Shown: one piece after another, positions 7,574-15,915 of the stretch | How positions within the stretch are numbered: position 1 is the first letter of the stretch | Layout: each line of letters starts with the position of its first letter | Assembly: GCA_015064395.1 (NCBI GenBank) | Contig: SVSH01000019.1 | Span: 1 to 37,539, forward strand | Length of the DNA stretch: 37,539 nucleotides | DNA from: Oscillospiraceae bacterium | GTDB taxonomy: Bacteria; Bacillota; Clostridia; Oscillospirales; CAG-272 | Direction: 5' to 3' | Notes under the pieces: generated by a model | Seen by the model: the letters and a program-made list of their open reading frames with translations, nothing else | What the model was told of the DNA's origin: nothing | Databases searched by the model: none | Position numbers and translations under genes: made by a program

Positions 7574-9483
7574 GACATCGGTGCGAAGCTCGGGGGCGGC
7601 AGTGTGTCGCGCAGGTCGCGACCGGGCTTTTCCAGCTCACTGATGATGTCCAGCAGAGTCGGCTCGCCAACACCCAGCTTTTCGCATACGCTTGCCACAC
7701 CCGCCTCACGAACCTTGGCGCCAAGCGAGGACAGGTGTCCTGCTCTGACGTCCTCGGCCGAATAGCCGAACAGGGCGATCAGGGCGCGGGCCGTTTCGTA
7801 CGACTCGGGGTGAACGGCGGTGTTATCCAAAATCTCTTTAGAGCCGGGCACGCGCAAAAATCCGGCACACTGCTCATAGGCCTTGGCGCCGATGCGCGGT
7901 ACCTTAAGCAGCTGGGCGCGCGAGGTGAACTCGCCGTTTTCCTCGCGGTACTTGACGATGTTCTTGGCGCTGGTCATATTGATGCCCGAAATATAGGACA
8001 GAAGGGAGTACGACGCGGTATTGATGTCGATACCGACCGCGTTGACGCAGTCCTCGACGACGCCTGTCAGCGCCTCGTCAAGGCGCGCCGGCTTCATGTC
8101 GTGCTGATACTGACCGACACCGATGCCCTTGGGATCGATCTTGACAAGCTCTGCCAGAGGATCCTGCAGTCTTCTTGCGATGGAGACGGCCGAGCGCTGC
8201 ATGACGTCAAACTCGGGGAACTCCTCGGCGGCCAGCTTGGAGGCGGAGTAGATAGACGCGCCTGCCTCGCTGATGATGATATACTTGCAATCGTCCTCGA
8301 TCTCGCGGAGCAGCTCGGCAACGAAAATTTCGCTTTCCTTGGAGGCGGTGCCGTTGCCGATGGCGATGACGTCGACCTTGTGGGCGTGGATCATGCGGCG
8401 CAGAATGCGCTTGGCCTCGTCGGTGCGCTGACGGGGCTTGGTGGGATAGATGACGCCCGTGTCGACTACCTTGCCCGTCTTGTCGACGACCGCTAATTTA
8501 CAGCCGTTGACGTAGCCGGGGTCAAAGCCCAGCACCGTCTTGCCCTTGAGGGGAGACTGCATGAGCAGGTGGGACAGATTGTCGGCAAATACCTTGATGG
8601 CGCCCTCGCAGGCGGTGTCGAACATATCGCTGCGGATCTCGCGCTCGATGGAGGGGGAGATCAGACGGTCGTAGCTGTCAACGACGGCGGCCGTCACGTG
8701 CTGTGCGGCGGGGCTTTTGGGGTTGGTGACGACACAGTTGAACAGATAATTCAGGACAATGTCGGCGGGGACGGTCACATTGACCTTCAAAAATTCTTCC
8801 TTTTCACCGCGGTTGATGGCCAGCACGCGGTGAGCGGCGACCTTCTTGAGCGGCTCCTCATATTCGTAATATTGGCTGTAGACCGAGTCCTCCTCCTTGG
8901 CGGCACGCACGACGAGCGAGCCGTACGAGAAGGTCTGACGGCGCAGGGCCTTGCGGTACTCGGCGTTGTCCGACACGTCCTCGGCGATGATATCGCGGGC
9001 GCCGGCGAGCGCCTCCTCGGCCGTCTTTACGCCCTTTTCCTCGTCAATATAAGCAACGGCCTGCTCCACAATGGAGGGGGTGTATTCATTCTCCTGCGCC
9101 ATGAGCAGCTCGGCCAGTGGCTCAAGTCCCTTCTCGCGGGCGACGGAGGCGCGGGTCTTGCGGTGAGGACGGAAGGGACGGTAAATATCGTCCACCTCGG
9201 TGATGGTCACGGCGGCTTCGATGGCGGCGACGATCTCATCGGTCAATTTACCTTGTGCATCAATGAGATTACGGACCTCCTCCTTGCGCTTTTCGATGTT
9301 GCGCAGGTAATTCAGACGCTCCTCCAGCGTACGCAGGACGGTGTCGTCCAGGCTTCCCGTGACCTCCTTGCGGTAACGGGCAATGAAGGGAATGGTGTTG
9401 CCCTCGTCGATGAGAGCCACCGTCTTTTCTACCTGGTCGACGGTCAGATTCAGTTCTTTTGCAATAGCTTCGATAATGTTCAT
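7543..9483 (-). CDS. tex: Tex RNA-binding transcription accessory protein, frameshifted near the 3' end
   Basis: 646-residue frame carrying most of Tex, a cytoplasmic nucleic-acid-binding protein tied to transcription and RNA turnover. Order: helical N-terminal region with [19 protein letters not shown] and the [14 protein letters not shown] motif; YqgF/RNase-H-like domain starting at [18 protein letters not shown]; then helix-hairpin-helix repeats ([20 protein letters not shown] and [16 protein letters not shown]). The last genuine residues are [13 protein letters not shown]; the following 18 or so are out of frame. One base appears missing in a G5 run at 7592-7596, which strands the S1 domain in another frame (7325-7573). 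This is either an assembly error or a genuine mutation. GGAGAA precedes ATG 9483. It lies 33 bases downstream of the GH28-like gene. Confidence 0.9.
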   Translation of the reverse strand: MNIIEAIAKELNLTVDQVEKTVALIDEGNTIPFIARYRKEVTGSLDDTVLRTLEERLNYLRNIEKRKEEVRNLIDAQGKLTDEIVAAIEAAVTITEVDDIYRPFRPHRKTRASVAREKGLEPLAELLMAQENEYTPSIVEQAVAYIDEEKGVKTAEEALAGARDIIAEDVSDNAEYRKALRRQTFSYGSLVVRAAKEEDSVYSQYYEYEEPLKKVAAHRVLAINRGEKEEFLKVNVTVPADIVLNYLFNCVVTNPKSPAAQHVTAAVVDSYDRLISPSIEREIRSDMFDTACEGAIKVFADNLSHLLMQSPLKGKTVLGFDPGYVNGCKLAVVDKTGKVVDTGVIYPTKPRQRTDEAKRILRRMIHAHKVDVIAIGNGTASKESEIFVAELLREIEDDCKYIIISEAGASIYSASKLAAEEFPEFDVMQRSAVSIARRLQDPLAELVKIDPKGIGVGQYQHDMKPARLDEALTGVVEDCVNAVGIDINTASYSLLSYISGINMTSAKNIVKYREENGEFTSRAQLLKVPRIGAKAYEQCAGFLRVPGSKEILDNTAVHPESYETARALIALFGYSAEDVRAGHLSSLGAKVREAGVASVCEKLGVGEPTLLDIISELEKPGRDLRDTLPPPSFAPMSWTCPTSSPT

Positions 9484-9516
9484 TGGGATATGGTTCTCCG
9501 GTAAATTGATGTTGGA

Positions 9517-10884
9517 TTATTGGGAAATGACGTTATTTTGCATCAGCTGGTCGATGTTTTCTACGCCCTCGATGACCTTTTGGGCGCCCACCGAGTAGAC
9601 GTCGCTGACAATAGCGGTGTCCACGTGGCCGCAGGGGTAGACCTTGAGGATATTGCCCGATCTGGCAACTCCCTTGTCCTTGACGGACAGGACATTTTTG
9701 ATGACGAGATTACCCACGTCGCCGTACATCTGGAATTGCTCCATGCCCTCGCTCTGCTCGTTTTCCAGTACCGTCACGCCGTCGATGATCAGGTTTTGAA
9801 TGACCGGCTTTTTGCCCGACGGATACACGAAATCGGCAATGGTGGCGGGCTGGGTAGAGTAGAAGGGAAGACCAAACTCGCCGATGGCCCGCTTGTCGAT
9901 GGGGTACTCGTGGCGGACGTTTTTGATGGTCAGACAGCGGATGTCGCCGCCGACCGAGAACAGCATGGGCGGACGGTAGGTGTAGTTGGGCTCGGTGTGG
10001 GTCAGATGGACGTTTTCGATGAAAATGTCACCGAAGTTGCCCGCCGTCACATCGGGGAACCAGGAGTTGATATAGAAGCCGAAGGAGCGGTAGGTGCCCT
10101 GCACGTTGCGGATGGTCACGCGGTCCAAAAGACCCGTGCCGCGCGAGAGCAGACGGATGGCCTGATCGGCGTCGTCGAGGAACAGACCGTCAACCAAAAC
10201 GTCGGTGATGGAGGAGGTCTTGTCTGCCTCGTCAGGACCGATGTTCATGAAATCGTCACCGACCTTGCCGCCGCAGTCGCGGATGGTGAGGAACTGACCG
10301 GGGCCCCAGAAATGGAAGCCGTCCTGGTTCTGTGCCTGCATGCGCTTGGGTAGATCGACCCAGACACGCTCCAGCGTGACGTGACGGAAGTTGCCAATCG
10401 TAATACAGAAGGTGCGGAAATCCAGCATCTTCAGATCCTGAAGCAGCACGTTCTCCACGCCGTAGAGCTCAATGGCGAAGATCCAGTGGTTGTCACCGAA
10501 ATCCTCGGCGCTGACCTCCATGGGGTAGGGAACGTGGTGGGGCTGATTGGGCGCGTCCTGGTTGTAGGTGCCGCCCTTGAGGGTGATATTACGGGTGCGG
10601 ATGACCTTGCGGTCCCAGTTCTTGTTGGTGATGATGGCGCGCCCTGCCCCGGCGATCTGGAAAAAGCCGCAGTCGGCGTTCATGCATTCAATGGTCGTGT
10701 TGGAATAGACGTCAAGACCGGAGACAAGTGCCGCACCGTCCATGACAAGATGCACACCGCCCTCGTCGCGGGCGATGTCCAGAATGGACTGCAGTGCGGC
10801 CGTGTCGTCAGTGCCACCGCCGGTGTAGACGTTGCTGTCGAGCTTGGCATATTGGCTGGCGTAGATCGTGCGGATGTGAGACAT
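9517..10884 (-). CDS. GH28-like right-handed beta-helix protein
   Basis: 455 residues. The N terminus has the pectate-lyase-superfamily entry motif GGGTDDTAALQ (22-32). The middle is made of short repeated strand units typical of a right-handed beta-helix. NQDGFHF (186-192) and GDD (209-211) sit where polygalacturonases (GH28) have NTDG and the catalytic DD pair; DQAIRLLSRGTG follows in place of the GHG region, so the usual catalytic His motif is not evident. There is no signal peptide, which suggests action on imported oligosaccharides in the cytoplasm (inference). TAGGAGG precedes ATG 10884. Tex lies 33 bases downstream. It could also be an inactive or differently specific carbohydrate-active enzyme. 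Confidence 0.72.
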   Translation of the reverse strand: MSHIRTIYASQYAKLDSNVYTGGGTDDTAALQSILDIARDEGGVHLVMDGAALVSGLDVYSNTTIECMNADCGFFQIAGAGRAIITNKNWDRKVIRTRNITLKGGTYNQDAPNQPHHVPYPMEVSAEDFGDNHWIFAIELYGVENVLLQDLKMLDFRTFCITIGNFRHVTLERVWVDLPKRMQAQNQDGFHFWGPGQFLTIRDCGGKVGDDFMNIGPDEADKTSSITDVLVDGLFLDDADQAIRLLSRGTGLLDRVTIRNVQGTYRSFGFYINSWFPDVTAGNFGDIFIENVHLTHTEPNYTYRPPMLFSVGGDIRCLTIKNVRHEYPIDKRAIGEFGLPFYSTQPATIADFVYPSGKKPVIQNLIIDGVTVLENEQSEGMEQFQMYGDVGNLVIKNVLSVKDKGVARSGNILKVYPCGHVDTAIVSDVYSVGAQKVIEGVENIDQLMQNNVISQ

Positions 10885-10951
10885 AATTGAGTCCTCCTAA
10901 AAGATGGGATACCCCAAAAAAGGGTACTCATTTGGTGTTCTGTTTAAGGTC

Positions 10952-11249
10952 GTTAGCCGCTTTTTCTTTGAGACCGGAGGCGCAAAGAAAAAGCTAACAA
11001 AAAGAAACGCCAAAAAGAGTTTCGCGCTCTGCGGAGCGCGAGGAGGGCTCCGCGCCCTCCACTGCGCCGCCTTTTGAAAAAGGCGGGCGAAAACTTATGT
11101 GGTGTCTACCTTGTGGAGCGATTGGGAAGGGGCCCACGAGCTTGCGGGAGTATCTGTGGAGTCACTTGCGTGCTTTCCCGCTTTGCCATTTGCTTTCCAT
11201 TGAAGTTTTTTGGGGGTCAAGGGGGCTTTTTTTCAAAAAAGCCCCCTTG
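10952..11249 (-). repeat. modular structured intergenic repeat, copy F (divergent)
   Basis: Fills the gap between the phosphatase gene and the GH28-like gene, reading on the minus strand. Fold-back (11218-11249); CCCGCAAGCT, GTGGGCCCCTTCCCA (11123-11137) and CGCTCCACAA; a GCCGCCTTTTT/AAAAGGCGGC hairpin; GGAGGGC/GCCCTCC (11042-11060); TCGCGCT/AGCGCGA (11022-11041); and an H4-like 12-bp hairpin GCTTTTTCTTTG/CAAAGAAAAAGC (10959-10994). Order and linker style follow copies A and B. Arm sequences are more divergent, and the TGCCGC long stem is not recognisable. No coding gene seen. Confidence 0.6.
11218..11249 (-). terminator. terminator-like fold-back after the histidine phosphatase
   Basis: CAAGGGGGC and GCCCCCTTG arms extended by T7/A6, about 15 bp in all, four bases after the stop codon. 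The minus-strand tail ACCCCCAAAAAACTT resembles those after tex and the ABC exporter. Confidence 0.7.
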
Positions 11250-11253
11250 TTAA

Positions 11254-11865
11254 TCAATCAATCTTCAAAATCTTCCGTCTTGTCAGATAACGAACAGCCT
11301 CCTCGGCGTCCAGATCGAGAGCGTGGGGGTGGAGGCGTCCGCCCCGATACTCAATGATACTGACGCCTGCGTTTTTGGTCTGCTTGCGCTGCAATTCCGG
11401 CTTGCCGTACAGGCGGACAAACACCGACTTGATGGCGGCGGAATGAGAGATGAGAACGATATGTTGCTTATCATGCTTGCGGGCGTATGTCAAAATGGTT
11501 CGCATCATGCGCTCGCGCACCCGATACAAGGGCTCCTGATGCTCGTTACCGCCGCGGGCGCGGTAGGCCTTGAGCTCTGCCTTGGTCATGCCGTCTACGT
11601 CGCCAAAGTCGCGCTCGATGAGCCCCTCGTCGCGCAAAATGTTCTCTTTGTCAAAGCCAAGACACTCGGCTACGATCTCGGCGCTTTCCACGGCACGGGA
11701 CAGGGGACTTGTGACGATGGCGTCTGCGGGAAGACGGGACAGGAGCTTACCGCAACGGCGCATTTGCTCGCGTCCCGCATCGTTAAGGGGAACGTCACGG
11801 CGCCCCTGACGACGCTTCTGGTGGTTCCAGTCCGTCTCGCCATGGCGGATCAGATAGATCATCAT
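11254..11865 (-). CDS. histidine phosphatase family protein (phosphoglycerate-mutase-like)
   Basis: 203 residues, cytoplasmic. Begins MMIYLIRHGETDWN with the RHG catalytic motif at residues 7-9. The second half has VLISHSAAIKSVF with the second active-site His. Such enzymes transfer or remove phosphate via a phospho-His; members act on sugar phosphates, nucleosides, cobalamin precursors or RNA, and the substrate cannot be read here. The frame is open upstream, but ATG 11865 overlaps the stop of the pseudouridine synthase gene as ATGA, so translational coupling is likely. The next codon is also ATG (11862) and could be used instead. A fold-back hairpin follows the stop. Confidence 0.85.
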   Translation of the reverse strand: MMIYLIRHGETDWNHQKRRQGRRDVPLNDAGREQMRRCGKLLSRLPADAIVTSPLSRAVESAEIVAECLGFDKENILRDEGLIERDFGDVDGMTKAELKAYRARGGNEHQEPLYRVRERMMRTILTYARKHDKQHIVLISHSAAIKSVFVRLYGKPELQRKQTKNAGVSIIEYRGGRLHPHALDLDAEEAVRYLTRRKILKID

Positions 11866-12587
11866 ACCCCGTCCACCCCCTTCGTACCGGATTGCAAAAG
11901 CGCAACCTCCGCGTCGGTCAGATAGCGCCACTGACCGCGCTCCAGGGTGGGATCCAGAGACAGCGGCCCGAAGGTCACCCGCTCCAGCGTTTCGATCTTG
12001 TTGCCGACCGCCTCAAACATACGCTTGATCTGGTGATATTTGCCCTCGGTCAGCACGATGATACCACTCCGACTTTCGGGCTCGGCGATCATGCGGGCGG
12101 GCTTGGTCATATAACCGTCCTCCAACTCGACGCCGCGCTCCAGCTGCTCCATGTCCTCTGCCAAAAGCGGCAGGCGGCAGGTGTAAGCATATCGCTTTTC
12201 GACGTGATGGCGGGGGGACAGCAGGCGGTGAGACAAGTCTCCGTCGTTGGTCAGGAGCATGAGCCCCAGCGTGTATTTGTCAAGGCGGCCGCAGGGGAAT
12301 AGCCCGATGCGCCCGAGGTCCTCGGGGAGCAGCGTCAGCACGGTGGGGTCGCGCCCATCCTCGGTGGCGCTGACATAACCCGCCGGCTTGTTGAGCAGAA
12401 TATAGGTGTAGCGGCGGTAGACGATGCGCTCGCCGCAAAGCGTCACCACGTCGACGTCGGGATCGATGTGGCGGTCGGCCTTTTTTTCGACGATACCGTT
12501 GACCGTGACCTTACCGCCGCGGGCAGCACGGCCGGCATCGCTACGGGAAATTTTGCCCGTCGAGACCAAAAATTTATCCAGACGCAT
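11862..12587 (-). CDS. RsuA-family rRNA pseudouridine synthase
   Basis: 241 residues. N-terminal S4 RNA-binding domain (MRLDKFLVSTGKISRSDAGR, to about 60), then the catalytic domain with ILLNKPAGYVSA and GRLDKYTLGLMLLTNDG, where Asp103 is the expected nucleophile. The family has D-T after K (GRLDKDT); here it is Y-T, a small variation. KYHQIKRMFEAVGNKIETLERV completes the RsuA/RluB/E/F pattern. It modifies a uridine in ribosomal RNA, most likely 16S position 516 if it is a true RsuA. AAAGGAGG precedes ATG 12587, and a good promoter lies upstream. It overlaps the phosphatase gene by four bases. Confidence 0.88.
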   Translation of the reverse strand: MRLDKFLVSTGKISRSDAGRAARGGKVTVNGIVEKKADRHIDPDVDVVTLCGERIVYRRYTYILLNKPAGYVSATEDGRDPTVLTLLPEDLGRIGLFPCGRLDKYTLGLMLLTNDGDLSHRLLSPRHHVEKRYAYTCRLPLLAEDMEQLERGVELEDGYMTKPARMIAEPESRSGIIVLTEGKYHQIKRMFEAVGNKIETLERVTFGPLSLDPTLERGQWRYLTDAEVALLQSGTKGVDGV

Positions 12588-12620
12588 CTCGCGCTACCTC
12601 CTTTTCTTCACAGATACTTC

Positions 12621-12649
12621 AGTATACCACAGTTTCCTTTTTTTGTAAA
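12621..12649 (-). promoter_or_regulatory. sigma-A promoter of the pseudouridine synthase operon
   Basis: On the minus strand TTTACA (12644-12649), 17 bases, TATACT (12621-12626), about 35 bases before the start codon. Confidence 0.8.
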
Positions 12650-12716
12650 CACCTTTGCGCCAATTCCACTATCGTCAAAATCCCGAAATTTTAGCACCAT
12701 ATTTGGCGGTTTTCAT

Positions 12717-12745
12717 TTGACAAATGGATAAAAATGTGGTAGAAT
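12717..12745 (+). promoter_or_regulatory. sigma-A promoter of DUF512-der
   Basis: TTGACA (12717-12722), 17 bases, TAGAAT (12740-12745), divergent from the pseudouridine synthase promoter. It drives the DUF512-der pair. Confidence 0.82.
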
Positions 12746-12808
12746 ATACTGTATTTTTCTGCTCACCCGTCGGCGGTGGGCGAAAACGGCAGAAAAGGAG
12801 GGACGCAT

Positions 12809-14182
12809 ATGGTAACGATCGTGGCAGTAGCCCCCCATTCCCGAGCCGAAAGGGCGGGGATTTTACCGGGCGACCGTTTGCATACCATCAATTTCCGCGA
12901 GATCCGCGACGTGCTGGATTATCGCTTTTACCTGGCAGAGAGATGCGTGCGTCTTTGTTTTTTCCGGGGCGATGAGAAGCACGAGGTCGTCATCAACAAG
13001 CAGGAATACGACGACATCGGCCTGGAGTTTGAAACACCCTTGATGGATGAAAAGCACTCATGCGAAAACAGGTGCATCTTCTGCTTCATCGATCAGCTCC
13101 CAAAGGGGCTTCGTCAAACGCTGTATTTCAAGGACGACGACAGCCGCCTGTCCTTTTTGCACGGCAACTACATCACCCTGACCAATCTTTCAGAGCGCGA
13201 CATTGACCGCATCATTGAGATGCACATCTCGCCCATCAATATCTCGGTGCATACCACCAACCCCGAGCTTCGCGTCAAAATGATGCGCAATAAGCATGCG
13301 GGTGAGGTGTTGGCCTATATGAGACGGCTGGCCGATGCCGGCATCCGCATTTGCGCTCAGGTGGTGCTGTGCCGCGGCATCAACGACGGTGAGGAGCTCG
13401 ACCGCACCATGCGGGATATGCTTGCCTATATGCCTGCACTTGACAGCGTTTCCATCGTGCCGGCGGGCTTGACCCGCTACCGCCAGAAGCTGTACCCCCT
13501 GGAGCCCTACACCCCCCAGGAGTGCCGGGCCATCATCGAGCAGGTGGGACGCGTGGGCGACGAATGCGTGGAGCAATACGGTCGCCGCGTCTTTTTCTGC
13601 GCGGACGAGCTGTACATCAAGGGCGGTGTGGATCTGCCCGACGATGAGTACTACGAGGATTATTCCCAGCTGGAGGACGGCATTGGCATGGTGACCTCCC
13701 AGGCGTTTGAGTTTGAGGCCGAGATGCGCTTTCTCGAGGACGATCTGGAGGACTACACCCCGCCGCGCACCGTTACGGTCGTCACGGGTGTGGCGGCCGA
13801 GACGAGCATTCGCCGGCTGTGCACCCGCCTTGAGGCTGTCGTGGAGGGCTTGACCATTCACGTCGTTCCCGTCGTCAATCATTTCTTTGGCGAGACCATC
13901 ACCGTGGCAGGGCTTCTGACCGGCAAGGATATTTCTGAGCAGCTGGTCGGCCGCGACCTTGGCGACGAGGTTCTCGTTCCTGAAAACACGTTGCGCGCGG
14001 ACGGAGATCTGTTTTTGTGCGGCATGACACCCTGTGAATTATCCGAGCGTCTGGGCGTGCCCGTGCGCATCAGCCCCAACGATGGCGGCGCCCTTTTGAC
14101 CGCTTTGCTCGGCACGAACCAAGATACACCCATCTACGACGCGTCGCGTCAAGGAGAAGAGGAGGTAGACCAACATGAGTAA
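12809..14182 (+). CDS. DUF512 radical-SAM protein
   Basis: 457 residues from ATG 12809, which follows AAAGGAGG; an earlier in-frame ATG (12776) lacks such a site. Residues 1 to about 60 form a PDZ-like domain. A radical-SAM cluster motif CENRCIFC follows with Cys85, Cys89 and Cys92, then FIDQLPKGLR. The remainder includes the DUF512 region, rich in acidic and aromatic residues, with PAGLTRYRQKLYPL. These proteins are widespread in Clostridia next to der, and their substrate is not established. The gene overlaps der by 8 bases, so coupled translation is expected. Confidence 0.9.
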   Translation: MVTIVAVAPHSRAERAGILPGDRLHTINFREIRDVLDYRFYLAERCVRLCFFRGDEKHEVVINKQEYDDIGLEFETPLMDEKHSCENRCIFCFIDQLPKGLRQTLYFKDDDSRLSFLHGNYITLTNLSERDIDRIIEMHISPINISVHTTNPELRVKMMRNKHAGEVLAYMRRLADAGIRICAQVVLCRGINDGEELDRTMRDMLAYMPALDSVSIVPAGLTRYRQKLYPLEPYTPQECRAIIEQVGRVGDECVEQYGRRVFFCADELYIKGGVDLPDDEYYEDYSQLEDGIGMVTSQAFEFEAEMRFLEDDLEDYTPPRTVTVVTGVAAETSIRRLCTRLEAVVEGLTIHVVPVVNHFFGETITVAGLLTGKDISEQLVGRDLGDEVLVPENTLRADGDLFLCGMTPCELSERLGVPVRISPNDGGALLTALLGTNQDTPIYDASRQGEEEVDQHE

Positions 14183-15497
14183 GCCTATTATTGCCGTTGT
14201 CGGCAGGCCCAACGTGGGAAAAAGCACGCTGTTCAACCGTTTGATCGGTGAGCGCCGTTCCATCGTCGAGGACACGCCCGGCGTGACCCGTGACCGTATC
14301 TACGGCGAGACCGAATGGAGAGGACGCCAACTGGTGCTGATCGACACGGGCGGTATTGAGCCCAAGACGGATGATATTATTCTTGCGCAGATGCGCAACC
14401 AGGCCCAGATCGCCATCGATACGGCAGACGTGATCATTTTCCTGTGCGACGTTCACACCGGCGTGACGGCCAATGACCATGACATCGCCGTTATGCTCAA
14501 AAAGAGCGGCAAGCCGGTCATCCCCTGTATCAACAAGTGCGACCGCACGGGGGATTTGCCTTTGGAATTTTATGAGTTTTACGAGCTTGGCTTTGATCAC
14601 GAGCCCATCGCCGTTTCCTCGGTACACGGCTCGGGCACGGGCGACCTGTTGGACGCTTGCGTCGACGCACTGCCCGATGGTGAGGAGGAGCAACAAGAGG
14701 ACGACAGCATCCACGTGGCCGTCATCGGCAAGCCCAACGCGGGCAAGTCGTCCATTATCAACCGCTTCGTGGGTGCGGAGCGTATGATCGTTTCCAACAT
14801 TGCGGGCACGACGCGCGACAGCGTAGATACCTCGGTCGAAAATGAATACGGTAAGTTCACCTTCATTGACACGGCGGGCATTCGCCGTCAGTCCAAGATC
14901 AACGATAAGATCGAAAAGTACAGCGTGCTTCGCGCCCACATGGCGGTCGAGCGTGCCGACGTGTGTCTGCTCATGATCGACGCGACCGAGGGCATTACCG
15001 AGCAGGACGAGAAGATCGCGGGCATTGCCCATGAGTCGGGCAAGGGAACCATCATCGTGGTCAACAAGTGGGATCTGGTGGAGAAGGACAACAATACGGT
15101 CAAGGCCTACACCGAAAAGATCCGCACAGCCCTGGCCTATATGCCCTATGCCCCCATCATTTTCGTTTCCGCCAAGACGGGCCAGAGATTGCCTAACATT
15201 TACAAGCTGATCGCCCACGTGCAGGATCAGCGCAGCATGCGGATTACGACGGGTATGCTCAACGATATTCTGGGCGAGGCCATGATGCGGACGCAGCCGC
15301 CGTCGGATAAGGGCAAGCGTCTGAAGATCTACTATATGACGCAGAACGCGGTAGCACCGCCTACCTTTGTTCTGTTCTGCAATTCGATCGAGCTGTTCCA
15401 TTTCTCGTATCAGAGATATATTGAAAATTGCCTGCGTGAGACGTTTGGCTTTGAGGGCACGCCGATCAAGATGATTATCAAGCAGAAGGGAGATTAA
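14175..15497 (+). CDS. der: ribosome-assembly GTPase Der (EngA)
   Basis: 440 residues with the Der hallmark of two tandem GTPase domains and a C-terminal KH-like domain. Domain 1: P-loop GRPNVGKST (10-18), switch DTPGVTRD, DTGG, NKCD. Domain 2: P-loop GKPNAGKSS (185-193), GTTRDSVD, DTAGI, NKWD. The two domains are separated by an acidic linker (DGEEEQQEDDS). Der works in maturation of the large ribosomal subunit. Length is normal and all G motifs are intact. GAGGAGG precedes ATG 14175. Copy C of the intergenic repeat begins straight after its stop. Confidence 0.97.
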   Translation: MSKPIIAVVGRPNVGKSTLFNRLIGERRSIVEDTPGVTRDRIYGETEWRGRQLVLIDTGGIEPKTDDIILAQMRNQAQIAIDTADVIIFLCDVHTGVTANDHDIAVMLKKSGKPVIPCINKCDRTGDLPLEFYEFYELGFDHEPIAVSSVHGSGTGDLLDACVDALPDGEEEQQEDDSIHVAVIGKPNAGKSSIINRFVGAERMIVSNIAGTTRDSVDTSVENEYGKFTFIDTAGIRRQSKINDKIEKYSVLRAHMAVERADVCLLMIDATEGITEQDEKIAGIAHESGKGTIIVVNKWDLVEKDNNTVKAYTEKIRTALAYMPYAPIIFVSAKTGQRLPNIYKLIAHVQDQRSMRITTGMLNDILGEAMMRTQPPSDKGKRLKIYYMTQNAVAPPTFVLFCNSIELFHFSYQRYIENCLRETFGFEGTPIKMIIKQKGD

Positions 15498-15507
15498 GTT
15501 TTATACT

Positions 15508-15885
15508 TCTCCTCCTACAGCCTCACACTGCACTTTGTGCGCGTTCGGTGTGCGGTGTGATGTTCATTCTTTCTCATCCGAGAAAGAACGAACCAAGAAA
15601 GCGGACTTAAGGGCCTAATGCCCTTAAGAAACCCGCAAAAGCGTTTGCTTTCCCTAACTGCCGCGCGTGTTATCTACCTTGGAGCACAGAACGAGGGATA
15701 TATATGTTTATCTCGTCTTTATCTTTGCAGCGCGGCAAAGAAGCGGTTTCCAAAGGCGGCAGCCTTTGGCGCCTTTCTTGGCCACTTCTTGGGGCGTGCC
15801 AAGAAGTGGCATTCAAAAGCAAACCGCTCAGCGCGTGCCGCAGGCACGCAGTATGAGCGTCCGTAGAAGCAAGCAGTAAAAAAAT
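15508..15885 (+). repeat. modular structured intergenic repeat, copy C
   Basis: Fills the der-obgE gap. The left end holds H1 TTCTTTCTC-ATCC-GAGAAAGAA inside GTTC/GAAC (15562-15593), CCAAGAAAGCG, and H2 CTTAAGGGC-CTAAT-GCCCTTAAG (15606-15628). The centre has the long-range stem TGCCGCGC/GCGCGGCA (15659-15666 with 15730-15737) around TACCTTGGAG and GGATATATATGT. The right end has H3 CCAAAGGC/GCCTTTGG (15750-15769), linker CGCCTTTCTTGG and H4 GCCACTTCTTGG/CCAAGAAGTGGC (15781-15810). The two ends are an inverted pair of double hairpins. The outermost left sequence is the reverse complement of the tail of copy A. Short open frames across it look spurious. Confidence 0.8.
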
Positions 15886-15915
15886 TCAATCCACTCCCCA
15901 AAAGGAGGAATTCCC

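Noticed and set aside
11866-11931. N-terminal extension of the histidine phosphatase
   Set aside because: The extension would run through the end of the upstream gene. The family begins directly before the RHG motif, and the ATGA overlap gives a natural start.
14070-15401. A 443-codon minus-strand frame opposite der
   Set aside because: Der has both GTPase domains intact on the plus strand; the other frame shows no recognisable feature.
15618-15866. Short frames in repeats C, D and A giving related peptides ending in KKWH
   Set aside because: The similarity follows from the shared hairpin DNA. No ribosome-binding sites precede them, H4 loop lengths differ between copies (6 or 8 bases), and substitutions track base pairing rather than codon position.
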